The notes: a model not told the origin generated them from the sequence alone. A stretch of DNA of 64,000 nt from DATFVJ01 sp963826515 (GCA_963826515.1 CAWGXI010000018.1:271527-335526); one strand, 5' to 3'; shown: positions 1-10,022, counted from the first letter of the stretch. Translations and numbers: made by a program.

Positions 1-1
1 T

Positions 2-772
2 CACCGCCACCATGGCCACCGCCAGGATGATCAGGTACGTGCCGATCTTCAGCACGGCCCGCTGGAAATGGCTGACGGTGTGCGCGTCCTGGACCAGTTC
101 CGCGGTCTTGCCGAAGTAGGTGCCCGTACCGGTGGCGTAGACCAGGGCGCCGATCTCGCCCTGCCGGATGATCGACCCGGAGAACACCGCGCCGCCGGGT
201 CCGGCCGTGACGGGCAGCGACTCCCCGGTCAGGGCGGACTGATCCACCTCCACCGGGTCGCCCGCCAGCAGCCGCGCGTCCGCCGGCACGATGTCGCCCA
301 TCCGCATCCGGATGACATCGCCCGGCACCAGCTCACCCGACGGCGGGGTCACCCACGTCCCGTCACGTATCACCCGGCACTTGACCGCCAGCTGGGCCTT
401 CAGCGCGTCGATGGCCTTCCCCGCCTGATGTTCCTCCCAGAACCCGACCATGGCGTTGGCAACAAGCAGCAGCAGGATGATGAAGAAATCCGGCCAGTGC
501 CGGAGCACGCCCGACAAGATCACCGCGGCTTCGATCATCCACGGGATGGGCCCCCAGAAATAGGTCAGCAATTTCAGGAGCGGACTGGCCTTCTCCTCCT
601 CGATCTCGTTAGGGCCATATTTGGCCAGCCGCTCCTGAGCCTCGGCCTGGCTGAGGCCGTCCGGCGACGACCCCAATCGTTTCTCCACCTCCGGCAGCGG
701 AAGGGACTTCAGGTCGTCCTTCGCATCGGGTTTCGATGCCGGCCGCAGCTCGGCAGCGTTGGACCGGACCAT
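2..772 (-). CDS. Proton-efflux P-type ATPase (type IIIA), N-terminal part, cut by window edge
   Basis: The first 257 residues of a plasma-membrane H+-pumping P-type ATPase, which uses ATP to export protons. An N-terminal cation-ATPase segment (about 20-60) is followed by a two-helix membrane hairpin (about 68-112, with FWEEHQAGKAIDALK just after), then the actuator domain with the dephosphorylation motif LTGESLPVT at 181-189, and the start of the next helix pair at about 240. The DKTGT phosphorylation site lies outside the window. Two in-frame ATGs exist (784 and 772). I chose 772 because GGAG lies 7 bases before it. The stop of the 81-aa ORF upstream is only a base away, which fits translation in one unit with xfp. 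Family assignment is confident from the actuator and hairpin sequence. Confidence 0.9.
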   Translation of the reverse strand, partial: MVRSNAAELRPASKPDAKDDLKSLPLPEVEKRLGSSPDGLSQAEAQERLAKYGPNEIEEEKASPLLKLLTYFWGPIPWMIEAAVILSGVLRHWPDFFIILLLLVANAMVGFWEEHQAGKAIDALKAQLAVKCRVIRDGTWVTPPSGELVPGDVIRMRMGDIVPADARLLAGDPVEVDQSALTGESLPVTAGPGGAVFSGSIIRQGEIGALVYATGTGTYFGKTAELVQDAHTVSHFQRAVLKIGTYLIILAVAMVAV

Positions 773-773
773 A

Positions 774-1019
774 TTAGGCTCCATAGGATGGTGTGCCCGG
801 CGTCCTTACGCACTTCCGGTTCGACGATCGGGCCCAGTCCGGTATCCCCGCGCAACGCGGCATAGGAGCCAGCGCCTGCGCGCTGGCCTTGACGCAGCCC
901 CTGCCGCGCATACCGTCGCCGGCCCCGATCAGCACGTGCCGCTTCGCACCATGGGCGCCCATCGAGCCAGCGCGCCATTGCAGCGTCCTCGCAGTGACGA
1001 GAACCTCCTGGGCGATCAT
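774..1019 (-). CDS. 81-aa hypothetical protein between xfp and the P-type ATPase
   Basis: I do not recognise the product. The case for a real gene is positional. Its ATG overlaps the xfp stop as ATGA (1016-1019), and its own TAA (774-776) sits directly before the ATPase start, so it exactly fills the gap between two operon genes. The protein starts MIAQEVLVTARTLQW, is Arg/Gly/Ala-rich and has no membrane segment. Phosphoketolase genes are often followed by an acetate kinase gene, so this could be a heavily decayed remnant of one, but no acetate-kinase motif is visible. Several other frames are open here, as is usual at this GC content. Confidence 0.4.
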   Translation of the reverse strand: MIAQEVLVTARTLQWRAGSMGAHGAKRHVLIGAGDGMRGRGCVKASAQALAPMPRCAGIPDWARSSNRKCVRTPGTPSYGA

Positions 1020-3385
1020 TTGGTGTCACCCCACGCCCAGTTCCGGATTTCCGGCATGTCCTGACCGTGCTGGTTGATGTACCGGCTGTGCTCGACGAGC
1101 TTGTCCTGCATCATCTGCTTGAGATAGTCGCCCGTGGCGCCGAGCTGCGGTAGCCGGTCGATCACGTCCTGGACCAGGTGGAACCGGTCCAGGCGGTTCT
1201 GCACCCTCATGTCGAAGGCCGTGGTGATCGTGCCTTCTTCGTTGTAGCCCCGCACATGCAGGTTCCGGTTGCTGCGGCGGTAGGTGAGCCGGTGGATCAG
1301 CCAGGGGTATCCGTGAAAGCCGAAGATGATGTGCTTGTCCCTGGTGAACAGCGAGTCGTAATCGGTGTCGCTCAGCCCGTGCGGGTGCTCCGCGGCGGAC
1401 TGCAGCTTCATCAGATCAACGACATTGACCACCCGGATCTTCAGCTCGGGCAGATGCTCGCGGAGGATCGAGACGGCGGCCAAGACCTCCAGCGTGGGCG
1501 TGTCCCCGCAGCACGCCATCACGACGTCCGGCACCGCGCCCCGGTCGTTGCTGGCCCACTCCCAGATGCCGATCCCCTCGGTGCAGTGCACGACCGCCGC
1601 GTCCATGGTCAGCCACTGGGGCAGCGCGTGCTTTCCCGCGACGACGACGTTCACGTAGTGCCGGCTGCGGAGGCAGTGGTCAAAGACCGACAGCAGGCAG
1701 TTCGCGTCAGGCGGCAGGTACACCCGCACGATGTCGGCTTTCTTGTTGACGACGTGGCCGAGGAAGCCGGGGTCCTGGTGGGTGAAACCGTTATGATCCT
1801 GCTGCCAGACGTGGGAGGCGAGCAGGTAGTTCAGCGAGGCGATATTCCGCCGCCACGGCAGCTGCGAGGTTACCTTCAGCCACTTGGCATGCTGGTTGAA
1901 CATCGAGTCGACGATGTGAATGAAGGCCTCGTAGCAGTTGAACAGCCCGTGCCGCCCGGTCAGCAGGTAGCCCTCCAGCCAGCCCTCGCACTGGTGCTCG
2001 CTGAGCATCGAGTCCAGCACCCGCCCGGCGGGCGCCAGGAACTCGTCATTCCCTGCTGTCCGCGCGTCCCACTGGCGGCTGGTTACCTCGAAGACCGCGC
2101 CCAGCAGATTCGAGAGCGTCTCATCGGGACCGAAGATCCGGAAATTCCGCTCAGCCTCATTGACCGCGGCCACATCACGCAGGAACTTGCCCAGCACGAG
2201 GGTGTCCTGGGCTGTAACGGCGCCGGGCGACGGCACATCGACGGCGTGCACACGGAAGTCCGGCATCCGCAGGTCGCGCAACAGGACACCGCCGTTGGCG
2301 TGGGGATTGGCACCCATCCGCCGGTCCCCCTCAGGGGCCAGCTGGGCCAGGTCCGGCATGAGCCGGCCGCCCTCATCGAACAGCTCCTCTGGCTTGTAGC
2401 TCTTCATCCAGCTTTCCAGCTGGGTGACGTGCCCGGGATGATCGGAATCCACCAGCAGCGGCACCTGGTGCGCCCGGAACGTGCCCTCGATTTGCAGGCC
2501 GTCGACGACCTTCGGGCCCGTCCAGCCCTTCGGCGACCTCAGGACGATCATGGGCCAGCGCCGCCGCGCGGGGTCGCCGGTGGCGCGCGCGTCGCCCTGG
2601 ATCTGGCGGATGCCATCGATGGCTTCCTCCAGCGTGCCGGCCATGAGCTGGTGCATCTCTTCCGGCTCGTCGCCTTCCACAAAGCGGGGCTCCCAGCCGC
2701 AGCCCCGCAGGAACTGGTCTAGTTCCTCACCCTCGATGCGGGCCAGCACGGTCGGGTTGCTGATCTTGTAGCCGTTGAGGTGCAGGATCGGGAGCACCGC
2801 CCCGTCGCTGATGGGGTTGAGGAACTTGTTGGACTGCCACGCGGTCGCCAGCGGACCGGTCTCGGCTTCACCGTCGCCGATGACGCAGGCGACGATCAGG
2901 CCGGGATTGTCGAACGCGGCGCCGAAAGCATGGCTGAGCGAGTACCCCAGCTCACCGCCCTCGTGGATCGACCCCGGCGTCGTCGGCGCGACGTGGCTGG
3001 AAATCCCGCCGGGAAAAGAGAACTGCTTGAACAGCCTTTTCAGCCCGGCTTCGTCCTGGCTGATGTCCGGGTAAATCTCACTGTAAGTGCCCTCAAGGTA
3101 GGTGTTGCCGACCAGCGCCGGGCCGCCGTGACCGGGACCAGCGACATAGAACATGTCCAGGTCGTACTCCTTGATGACCCGGTTCAGGTGCACGTAGATG
3201 AAGTTCTGGCCCGGTGTCGTGCCCCAGTGCCCGACCACCAGCGGTTTCACGTCCGACAGTTTCAGCGGACGTTTCAGCAGCGGATTGTCGTAGAGGTAAA
3301 TCTGGCCGACCGACAGATAGTTGGCGGCGCGCCAGTAGGCATCCATCTTGTGGAGCAATTCTGGGGGAAGCGGTCTTGCCTTCAT
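1016..3385 (-). CDS. xfp: Xylulose-5-phosphate/fructose-6-phosphate phosphoketolase
   Basis: A 789-residue thiamine-diphosphate enzyme that splits xylulose-5-P (and fructose-6-P) with phosphate to acetyl-phosphate and glyceraldehyde-3-P (erythrose-4-P). Length matches the family (about 790-820). The N-terminal XFP domain carries GPGHGGPALVGNTYLEG (residue about 83) and the ThDP/metal motif GDGEAETGPLATAW. The middle has the conserved EGWLEGYLLTGRHGLFNCYE and FTHQDPGFLGHVVNKKADIVR blocks, and the C-terminal domain ends near DMPEIRNWAWGDTK. It is first in a minus-strand unit with the 81-aa ORF and the proton ATPase. Acetyl-phosphate production beside a proton pump suggests an energy or acid-stress bypass, which is inference only. 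Confidence 0.97.
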   Translation of the reverse strand: MKARPLPPELLHKMDAYWRAANYLSVGQIYLYDNPLLKRPLKLSDVKPLVVGHWGTTPGQNFIYVHLNRVIKEYDLDMFYVAGPGHGGPALVGNTYLEGTYSEIYPDISQDEAGLKRLFKQFSFPGGISSHVAPTTPGSIHEGGELGYSLSHAFGAAFDNPGLIVACVIGDGEAETGPLATAWQSNKFLNPISDGAVLPILHLNGYKISNPTVLARIEGEELDQFLRGCGWEPRFVEGDEPEEMHQLMAGTLEEAIDGIRQIQGDARATGDPARRRWPMIVLRSPKGWTGPKVVDGLQIEGTFRAHQVPLLVDSDHPGHVTQLESWMKSYKPEELFDEGGRLMPDLAQLAPEGDRRMGANPHANGGVLLRDLRMPDFRVHAVDVPSPGAVTAQDTLVLGKFLRDVAAVNEAERNFRIFGPDETLSNLLGAVFEVTSRQWDARTAGNDEFLAPAGRVLDSMLSEHQCEGWLEGYLLTGRHGLFNCYEAFIHIVDSMFNQHAKWLKVTSQLPWRRNIASLNYLLASHVWQQDHNGFTHQDPGFLGHVVNKKADIVRVYLPPDANCLLSVFDHCLRSRHYVNVVVAGKHALPQWLTMDAAVVHCTEGIGIWEWASNDRGAVPDVVMACCGDTPTLEVLAAVSILREHLPELKIRVVNVVDLMKLQSAAEHPHGLSDTDYDSLFTRDKHIIFGFHGYPWLIHRLTYRRSNRNLHVRGYNEEGTITTAFDMRVQNRLDRFHLVQDVIDRLPQLGATGDYLKQMMQDKLVEHSRYINQHGQDMPEIRNWAWGDTK

Positions 3386-4062
3386 GGGTCAGTATCCGTT
3401 CCTTGGAACTGCGCGAATCGTGGGCTGCGCCGGTGAGGTGAGCCGGCCGTCGCAGCACGAGGCCCATCCCTCGTCCCATGCCAGACCCGGACCGGACCAG
3501 CGACCGCGACCGCCGGATGAGCAGCTGCCGCGTTAGCGAAAGTGCCGCTGACGGCTTCTTGTGCCGCGCTGCACCCTCCCGGGTGCCTGGCAGGCGGGAC
3601 CCAACAGGGCGGCGGTGTAGTCGCCGCGGCGTTCCACTGCCGGCCGGGCCGGTCCACCGTCAGCCCGGGGTTCGCCGGTGCCTTTCCGCGCCCCGCAGCG
3701 CAGGGGGGACGACGCGGTCCGCGTGGGCGGGGAAACCAATGCCGAACGCCCAGTGGCGGTCACAGTTTCCGGGACATCCTGGCCGGACGACAAGCACTCA
3801 CCCACAGTCCCGGCGAATCGCCTGGCAGCCCGTTCGCAGCTCATCCCGCCCGGCTGCTCGAGCAGACCGCTGTGCGTCTGCAACCGGTCTGAGCAGACGG
3901 GGCCGCTCATAGACACCCAACAGTTTCTTCCTTGCGTGACTCAACGACGTCACCAAGGTCTGGAGCGACGTTCTTCGGGAGTCTGCGCCGCAGACAGTGC
4001 CCCGGGCGACCAGGGCAAGTACTTGTTCCCAGCGTACATCCCAACGGCCGCGGTAACGGGCG
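3386..4062 (+). other. Gene-free stretch upstream of xfp
   Basis: Open frames of 90-145 codons exist on both strands but none shows family resemblance, a good ribosome site or a plausible composition. The xfp promoter must lie in the first 100-200 bases. I see no clear -35/-10 pair. Confidence 0.4.
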
Positions 4063-4478
4063 TCAGCGTCTGGTAAAGCCCGCTCCCCCCTGACCACGAC
4101 ATGACCCAATGAGGAACCCGACAACCCGGAGAAGCAACCCGTCGGGCACTGCGCGGTTGAGCAGCGACCCGGCCAAGGATCTGGCTTGGTGCCGCCGTGC
4201 GGTGGTGCGGCCGGGGCGGGGTCTGGTGGGGTGGGCGGCTACGTTCGCGGCGAAGGCGATCATCAGGCGCTGAGATGCAGGGCGGCTCCGATGGAGCGGG
4301 CGAGCGCGTTTGCGGGCTCGTTTGAAGCTGACCTGGCATGGGTCGATGCCGGCTTTGGCCAGCGGCGTCGCCGGCCAAGCCGGCCGATGACCTGATAGAC
4401 CGCCAGCAGGGACCAGATCTCGGGGGTGGCGTCGTCGTCGTTCTCGGAGCGGAACACCGGCGTCTCCCAGCTGCACAA
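4063..4478 (-). pseudogene. IS4-type transposase, C-terminal remnant with frameshift
   Basis: Reading the minus strand from 4478, one frame gives WETPVFRSENDD..TPEIWSLLAVYQVIGRL, the usual end of the catalytic domain of IS4-family transposases (a line resembling VLRSKTPEL..QEIWALLAVYQAIR). After a frameshift near 4370 the next frame continues AKAGIDPCQVSFKRARKRAR, the family's following segment, and runs to a stop near 4063. The N-terminal two thirds, including the catalytic Asp residues, are absent. This is a dead fragment of an insertion sequence. Confidence 0.6.
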
Positions 4479-5208
4479 TCCCTGCAGCTACGAACCCCCC
4501 TGATGCGGCCGCTGCGCGCCGGGAGCGCAGTCCATGCCGAGCTGCGTCCTTGGCCGCGGGACAACCACCGGCTGGCCGTCACGCTTGGCCGTATCACTGC
4601 ACGCAAGTGATCTGGGCAGGAAGCCTCTCATCGACCCGGCCATGCTCGCCGACCGGACTGTCCACGCCGTTACCAGCATCGCCCCAGCCTGGCAGCGGAC
4701 GATCTGGGTACACCGGCCTCCCTCAAAGCAGGGGCACGTAGTGAGCGGTCTTGGCTTGCCGCTGGCCGGCGGCGGGCCGATCCCGGGTGGTGAACCCTCC
4801 GGCACCCGCTGGTAGCGGATGCCGGGGTGCCGCCACAAGCGAGCCAGTGCGGCGCTCGACCCGGTCGGCGGCTGCCAGTCGGAGCCAGTGAGGCGAGCGT
4901 AGGCAGCCAGGCGCGCCGGGGAGTCCCTACCCGGGTCGACGGTGACCTCGGCAATGCCGGGGCCCCCGAACTTGCCCGGCGTGACCGCGCCCCGTCTGGT
5001 TTTGGAGGCGGAGGCGGCCGGGACCGGCCGGTCCTGGACGACGCCGATCGACGACGATTATGACCCAGGCGCACTGGCAGCGCCCACGACCCCGGCTGCC
5101 GGCCAGATGGCCGGGCCGGCGACGAGCAGAACGCACGCCACGACCACCCGCCGGCTAAGGGCTTTCGACGACCAAAGAAATACCCGTAGTCCATGTAATC
5201 ATTACCTA
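4479..5208 (+). other. No gene recognised
   Basis: Between the transposase remnant and the MarR gene there are only overlapping, low-information open frames on both strands. The last 40 bases hold the likely promoter of the MarR gene. Confidence 0.35.
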
Positions 5209-5211
5209 GTG
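5196..5211 (+). promoter_or_regulatory. Possible -10 element of a leaderless marR transcript
   Basis: TAATCAT at 5196-5202 matches the actinobacterial TANNNT -10 pattern and ends 6 bases before the GTG at 5209. No Shine-Dalgarno sequence precedes that GTG, so the message may start at or next to the start codon. The half-symmetric bases around ATTACCTAGTGCATAC could also be an autoregulatory MarR site. Both readings are inference. Confidence 0.3.
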
Positions 5212-5697
5212 CATACAAATCTGCTTCCGCCCCAGGCCGACGAAGACTCGATGGTCGGCGCGGTGCTCAGCGCCAGCCGGGTGCTGGTGGCGATCGCCGC
5301 CCGTTCGCTGTCCGATGCGGGCGAGGAAGTCACCCTCACCCAGTACCGGTCACTGGTGATCCTCGCCGCGCGCGGGCCGCAGGGAGTCGCAGCCCTGGCC
5401 GAGGCGGTGGCGGTCACTCCGCCGACCGCCTCACGCCTGTGCGACCGGCTGGTGCGAAAGGGGCTGGTCCGGCGGCGGACGGACCGCCGCGACCGGCGTC
5501 AGGTGCGGGTCGGGCTGACCGAGGCGGGCTGGCGCCTCGTCGACACCGTGACCGAGCGCCGGCGCCGCGAGATCGCGGGCCTGCTGGCATCGATTCCCCA
5601 GCAGGATCAGCGGCCGGTGGCCGCCGCGTTGCAGCAGCTGGCCAAGGCCGCGGGTGAGGTGCCCGAGCAGGACTGGAGCACCGGGTGGGACCTGTGA
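5209..5697 (+). CDS. MarR-family transcriptional regulator
   Basis: A 162-residue winged-helix repressor. The start GTG (giving MHTNLLPPQADED) is preferred because the protein then has normal MarR length; the in-frame ATG at 5251 would lose the first dimerisation helix. The DNA-binding part reads LTQYRSLVILAARGPQGVAAL, then a recognition helix with TPPTASRLCDRLVRKGLV and the wing RRTDRRDRRQVRVGLTEAG (about residues 45-110). C-terminal helices mediate dimerisation in this family. Its TGA overlaps the GTG of the CLC-channel gene (GTGA), so the two were co-transcribed. The ligand is unknown. Confidence 0.9.
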   Translation: MHTNLLPPQADEDSMVGAVLSASRVLVAIAARSLSDAGEEVTLTQYRSLVILAARGPQGVAALAEAVAVTPPTASRLCDRLVRKGLVRRRTDRRDRRQVRVGLTEAGWRLVDTVTERRRREIAGLLASIPQQDQRPVAAALQQLAKAAGEVPEQDWSTGWDL

Positions 5698-6962
5698 GCG
5701 GGGATGATCCGCCGCCTCGCCCGAGCCACGCGGTGCGGGCCCGGGCCGCCGCGGCCGGAGCGGCCCGGTGGGTGTCGGCGGCGTCGTACCTGAAGAAATG
5801 GATCGTGCTCGGCGTGGTCATCGGGGCCGTCGCCGGGCTCGGTGCCATTGCCTTCTTCGCGGCCCTGGTCGCCTGCACGCACTTGCTCTTCGGCGTGCTC
5901 GCCGGCTGACCAGGTCCCGACCCCGGCCGGAGAGGGTGGCTTCGCCGGGTCCGGGTCAGCCGCGCGTCCCTGGTCGCTCACGCTCATCGCGGGCTCCGGG
6001 GCGCTGCTGGGGGCGGTGCTGGTCTACCGGATCGCCCCGGAAGCCAGGGGCACGGCACCGACGCGGCGATCTCGGCCGTCCACCACAACCCGCGGTGGTG
6101 CGGTCCCGGGCGGTGTGCTGGTCAAGATCGTGGCGTCGGCGCTCACCATCGGCTCGGGTGGCTCGGGCGGCCGGGAGGGGCCGACCGCGCAGATCAGCGC
6201 CGGCTTCGGTTCACTGCTTGCCCGGGTGCTGGAGCTCGAACCCAACACGATCTACCGGGCCAGCTCAAGAGCCGCGCCGCCGCGCCTGCCCAGCGGCTGC
6301 TCACCGGCCTGCCCCTGCTCGCCGCCATCCCGGCAGCCCGGGCCATGGCCAACCCGCTGCTCGTGCTGACGGCAGGACAGAGCGTCGATGAGGCCCGCCA
6401 GGCGCTGCAGCGCGCCGCCGTGACCGCTGCCCCGGTCGTCGACGCGGCCAGCCGTTTTGAGGGCACCATCACACGAACCGGCCTCGACCGGAAGGCCGGG
6501 CCAGATCACCGGGTCGGTGATCTGGCAGATGCGGGTGCCCCCACAGTGTCCTGGTCGAGCCGGCTCGGCGTGGCATCCGAAGCCCTGACCGCAACCCCGC
6601 TGTCGTGGGTACCGGTGCTCGACGGCGACCTCCGGGTCGTCGGCACGCTGTCGGTTTCCGACCTGATGCGCGCCTACCGCCGGGAGCTGATGGCGAGTGT
6701 CGAGCGCATAGGCGGCCTCGGCCCCGGATCCGGCCTCTTCGAGGTGAGGATCACCGCCGATTCGCCAGCGGCGGGCAGCAGCCTCCGCGACGCCGGGCTG
6801 CCCAACGGCGTCCTCGTCACCTCGATCACCCGAGACGGTGACGTCGTGGCGCCTTCCGGGGACGCCGTGATCCTTGCCGGAGACCGCCTCTCGCTACTCG
6901 GCGAACACACGGAGATGCAGACCATCGGCGAGATCACCCCGCCCGGCCCAGCGCTGCCTTGA
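5694..6962 (+). pseudogene. CLC-type chloride channel/antiporter with C-terminal CBS pair and TrkA-C domain, decayed
   Basis: The gene began at GTG 5694, overlapping the marR stop. It encodes the first CLC helix (LKKWIVLGVVIGAVAGLGAI) and hits a stop at 5909. In a second frame it continues with ARPWSLTLIAGSGALLGAVL, then the selectivity-filter region IGSGGSGGREGPTAQISAGFGS (about 6145-6210). After that most of the membrane domain is missing. The third frame resumes at the linker LKSRAAAPAQRLLTGLPLL (about 6263) and runs intact through two CBS motifs and a C-terminal RCK_C/TrkA-C-like domain (LFEVRITADSPAAGSSL) to 6962. The result is two frameshifts plus an internal deletion. The 205-residue CBS/TrkA-C portion from ATG 6345 could in principle still be translated. 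Confidence 0.85.
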
Positions 6963-7798
6963 CCCCTGGCGCCGGTCATCGTGACGTCCCCGGGCCGGGT
7001 CTGACCGCGGCGGATGGCGGGGCCTGCACGTTCAGGGACGCCATTTGATGGCCTCGCTGCCCAGGTGGGACCATGCTGCGGTAGTTTTGGTGGCCCTGCA
7101 CCACGTGCAGGGCCCGGCGGACCATCGAGATAACGGATCTTCAGGCGCCGCGTGCTTACCGCTCCAAGTCCAATTGTCCGCTGATCCGCACGCCGTCCGA
7201 CCGCGGTACTTCGCACACCGGGCCTGGGCGAAACCGGCCGCCAGATGATCAGAACGACAAGAGCCGTGTGACGGAAAACTACGTCACGTGCGGATCCGGG
7301 AGGAGCCCGATGAGATTCCCCTGGGCTCCCCGGCCCATGTCATTTACGTCCATGTTGAGAACACCGCTCACGCTGCCGACTGACCTGCCTGGCATCACTA
7401 ACCGGCCTGCCCCACCGGGCTGCCGAGCCTGCAGATCCCGGGCGCGACGCTCATACCCGTACCACGCGGGTCCAGCCTGCCGATCCCGCATCCTGGCCAG
7501 TAACCGGCCTGCCGAGTCCCGGACGGAGCGGCCGCGACCGGAGGCTCGCGCTGCACTGTCCGAGAGACGGTCCCAGCGGCAGGCGCGTGTGCGCCCATGG
7601 AGTCCTGTCGCCGGGGCCCTATGCCTGTGGCCCTCGATATGTGCATGGTGTCTGTAGAAATAGCAGGGTTCGCGTGCGACTCGAATGTTACTGATCGATC
7701 GTCGCCGGCTCTGGCGTAGGCGGCATGCATGCTGGTAGATCAGGGAGCGTGCGGCCGGCGCGCGTACGCTGGCTCTCTACGTAGTGCTGGAGGCCACT
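6963..7798 (+). other. Gene-free stretch
   Basis: About 830 bases between the CLC pseudogene and the Fe-S oxidoreductase. I see no gene with family resemblance. The promoter of the oxidoreductase should lie near its 3' end. Confidence 0.4.
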
Positions 7799-10015
7799 AT
7801 GACCCTGCGAATCGTCGTCGGCCTGACCATGACCGCGATCGTGCTGGCACTCGCGGGCTGGCGGGTGTGGTGGCTGTACCGCATCGCGGCCAGCGGCCAG
7901 CCCGCGCCCGAGCGCTTCACCGTTGTCCGGCGGCACCCAGTGCGCGACGCCGAAGTCGAGCTCAGCCAGGTGCTCGGCCAGCGAAAGCTGCTGCAATGGA
8001 CGGTCCCTGGGCTCGCGCACTTCTTCGTGTTCTGGTCGTTCGCCATCCTGCTCACGGTCTACATAGAGGCGTACGGCGCGCTGTTCAGCAAGACCTTCGC
8101 CATACCGTGGATCGGCCACTGGGCGGTGCTCGGCTTCCTGCAGGACTTCATCGCTCTTGCCGCTCTCACCGGGATCATCGTGTTCGCGATCATCCGGGTC
8201 GTTGACTCACCGGAGCGGCTGGGCCGCAAGTCACGGTTCGCCGGCTCGCACCTCGGCGCCGCGTGGCTGGCCCTTTTGCTGATCTTCCTTGTCATCTTGA
8301 CGATGTTCTGGTTCCGCGGTGCGTCGGTCAACGCGGGCAGCTTCCCATTCGGGAACGCGGCGTTCATGTCGCATCTGGCGGGGACGGCGCTGCACCCGCT
8401 CGGCCTGGGCGTGAACGAGGGGCTGGAGACGACCGGGCTGCTGCTGCACATCGCGGTCATGCTGGTCTTCCTCATGGTCGTGGTGCGCTCCAAGCACCTG
8501 CACATCTTCATCGCCCCGCTGAACGTGCTGTTCGCGCGGCGGCCGAACGGGCTCGGCGCGCTGCAGCCGATGCGCAGCAACGGCAAGGTGCTGGACTTCG
8601 AGGAGGCGGACCCGGACACGGATGTGTTCGGCCGGGGCAAGATCGAGGACTTCACCTGGAAGGGTTTGCTCGACATGGGCACGTGCACCGAGTGCGGGCG
8701 GTGCCAGTCGCAGTGCCCGGCCTGGAACACGGGCAAGCCGCTCTCACCGAAGATGGTCATCATGGACCTGCGGGATCATGCCCTGGCGAAGGGGCCGTAC
8801 CTGCTGGCGGGTTCCGAGGAGGCGCGCGAGAAGCTGCCCGACGCGGTCAAGGCCGAGGCGGCCAGGCCGCTGGTGGGCGACGAGGCAGCGCACGGCGTGA
8901 TCGATCCGGATGTGCTGTGGTCGTGCACGACCTGCGGCGCTTGCGTCGAGGAGTGCCCGGTCGATATCGAGCACATCGATCACATCGTGGATATGCGCCG
9001 CCACCAGGTGCTTGTGGAGTCCAGTTTCCCGCCTGAGGCTTCGGTGCTGCTGAAGAACCTGGAGAACAAGGGCAACCCGTGGGGCATGGCCGAGATGGCG
9101 CGGATCGAATGGATGGAGGGCCTCGACTTCGAGGTGCCCGTCGTGGACGGGAAGATCGGCGACGATGTCGAGTACCTGTTCTGGGTCGGCTGCGCCGGCG
9201 CGCTCGAGGATCGGGCCAAGAAGACCACCAAGGCGGTCGCCGAGCTGCTGCATATCGCCGGGGTGAAGTTCGCCGTGCTCGGGCCGATGGAGGCGTGCAC
9301 CGGCGATCCAGCGCGCCGGATGGGCAACGAGTTCCTGTTCTCGATGCTCGCGCAGCAGAACATCGAGACGCTCAACGAGGCGGGGGTGCGGAAGATAGTC
9401 GCGAGCTGCCCGCACTGCTTCAACACGCTTGCTAAGGAATACCCGCAGCTTGGCGGGACCTACGAGGTGATCCATCACACCCAGTTGCTGGCTCGCCTGG
9501 TAAAAGAAGGGCGGCTCGTCCCCTCCACTCGGGTGGAGGAGAAGATCACTTACCACGATCCCTGCTACCTCGGCCGCCACAACAAGGTGTACACGCCGCC
9601 GCGGGAGATCATGGCGAACGTGCCCGGCGTTGAGGCACAGGAGATGCACCGGTGCAAGCAGCGCGGGTTCTGCTGCGGCGCCGGCGGCGCCCGGATGTGG
9701 ATGGAAGAGCGGATCGGCAAACGCATCAACAACGAGCGGATCGACGAGGCGCTTGGCACGGATCCGGACACGGTGTCCACGGCTTGCCCGTTCTGCCTGG
9801 TGATGCTGGGTGATGCGATCAATGACAGGAAGGGCGAGGGTGCCGCGAAGGAGTCGCTCGAGGTAGTGGACGTGGCACAGTTGCTGATGCGCTCGGTGAC
9901 GCAGCCTGCCGCGGTGCGCGGCGACGGGAAACCCGATGCCCTAGGTGGCGACCGGAAACCCGACGTTGCGGGCGGCAACGGGAAACCCACAGCTCCGAAT
10001 GGAGACCGGAAATAG
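7799..10015 (+). CDS. Membrane Fe-S oxidoreductase of the EtfD/heterodisulfide-reductase-like type
   Basis: 738 residues. The N-terminal third is a membrane domain of about five helices (for example IVVGLTMTAIVLALAGWRVW and the helices near residues 75, 120, 160 and 215), like the gamma subunit of respiratory nitrate reductase. Two [4Fe-4S] motifs follow, CTECGRCQSQCPAW (about 298) and CTTCGACVEECPVD (about 377). Then come two CCG-type cysteine-rich domains, ending ASCPHCFNTLAKEYP and HDPCYLGRHNKVY..RGFCCGAGGARMWMEE. This arrangement matches mycobacterial EtfD, which passes electrons from electron-transfer flavoprotein to menaquinone during beta-oxidation. I chose ATG 7799 over GTG 7784 because GGAGG sits 5 bases before it. 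The last 35 residues are a repetitive tail (G-D/N-G/R-K-P, four times) absent from the core family. Confidence 0.88.
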   Translation: MTLRIVVGLTMTAIVLALAGWRVWWLYRIAASGQPAPERFTVVRRHPVRDAEVELSQVLGQRKLLQWTVPGLAHFFVFWSFAILLTVYIEAYGALFSKTFAIPWIGHWAVLGFLQDFIALAALTGIIVFAIIRVVDSPERLGRKSRFAGSHLGAAWLALLLIFLVILTMFWFRGASVNAGSFPFGNAAFMSHLAGTALHPLGLGVNEGLETTGLLLHIAVMLVFLMVVVRSKHLHIFIAPLNVLFARRPNGLGALQPMRSNGKVLDFEEADPDTDVFGRGKIEDFTWKGLLDMGTCTECGRCQSQCPAWNTGKPLSPKMVIMDLRDHALAKGPYLLAGSEEAREKLPDAVKAEAARPLVGDEAAHGVIDPDVLWSCTTCGACVEECPVDIEHIDHIVDMRRHQVLVESSFPPEASVLLKNLENKGNPWGMAEMARIEWMEGLDFEVPVVDGKIGDDVEYLFWVGCAGALEDRAKKTTKAVAELLHIAGVKFAVLGPMEACTGDPARRMGNEFLFSMLAQQNIETLNEAGVRKIVASCPHCFNTLAKEYPQLGGTYEVIHHTQLLARLVKEGRLVPSTRVEEKITYHDPCYLGRHNKVYTPPREIMANVPGVEAQEMHRCKQRGFCCGAGGARMWMEERIGKRINNERIDEALGTDPDTVSTACPFCLVMLGDAINDRKGEGAAKESLEVVDVAQLLMRSVTQPAAVRGDGKPDALGGDRKPDVAGGNGKPTAPNGDRK

Positions 10016-10022
10016 GCTGCGG

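Noticed and set aside
68..865. 265-codon plus-strand open frame at the left edge
   Set aside because: It is antisense to the P-type ATPase, whose minus-strand translation is a clear family match.
1178..2722. 514-codon plus-strand open frame
   Set aside because: Antisense to xfp; the protein is Val/Gly/Arg-rich with no family resemblance.
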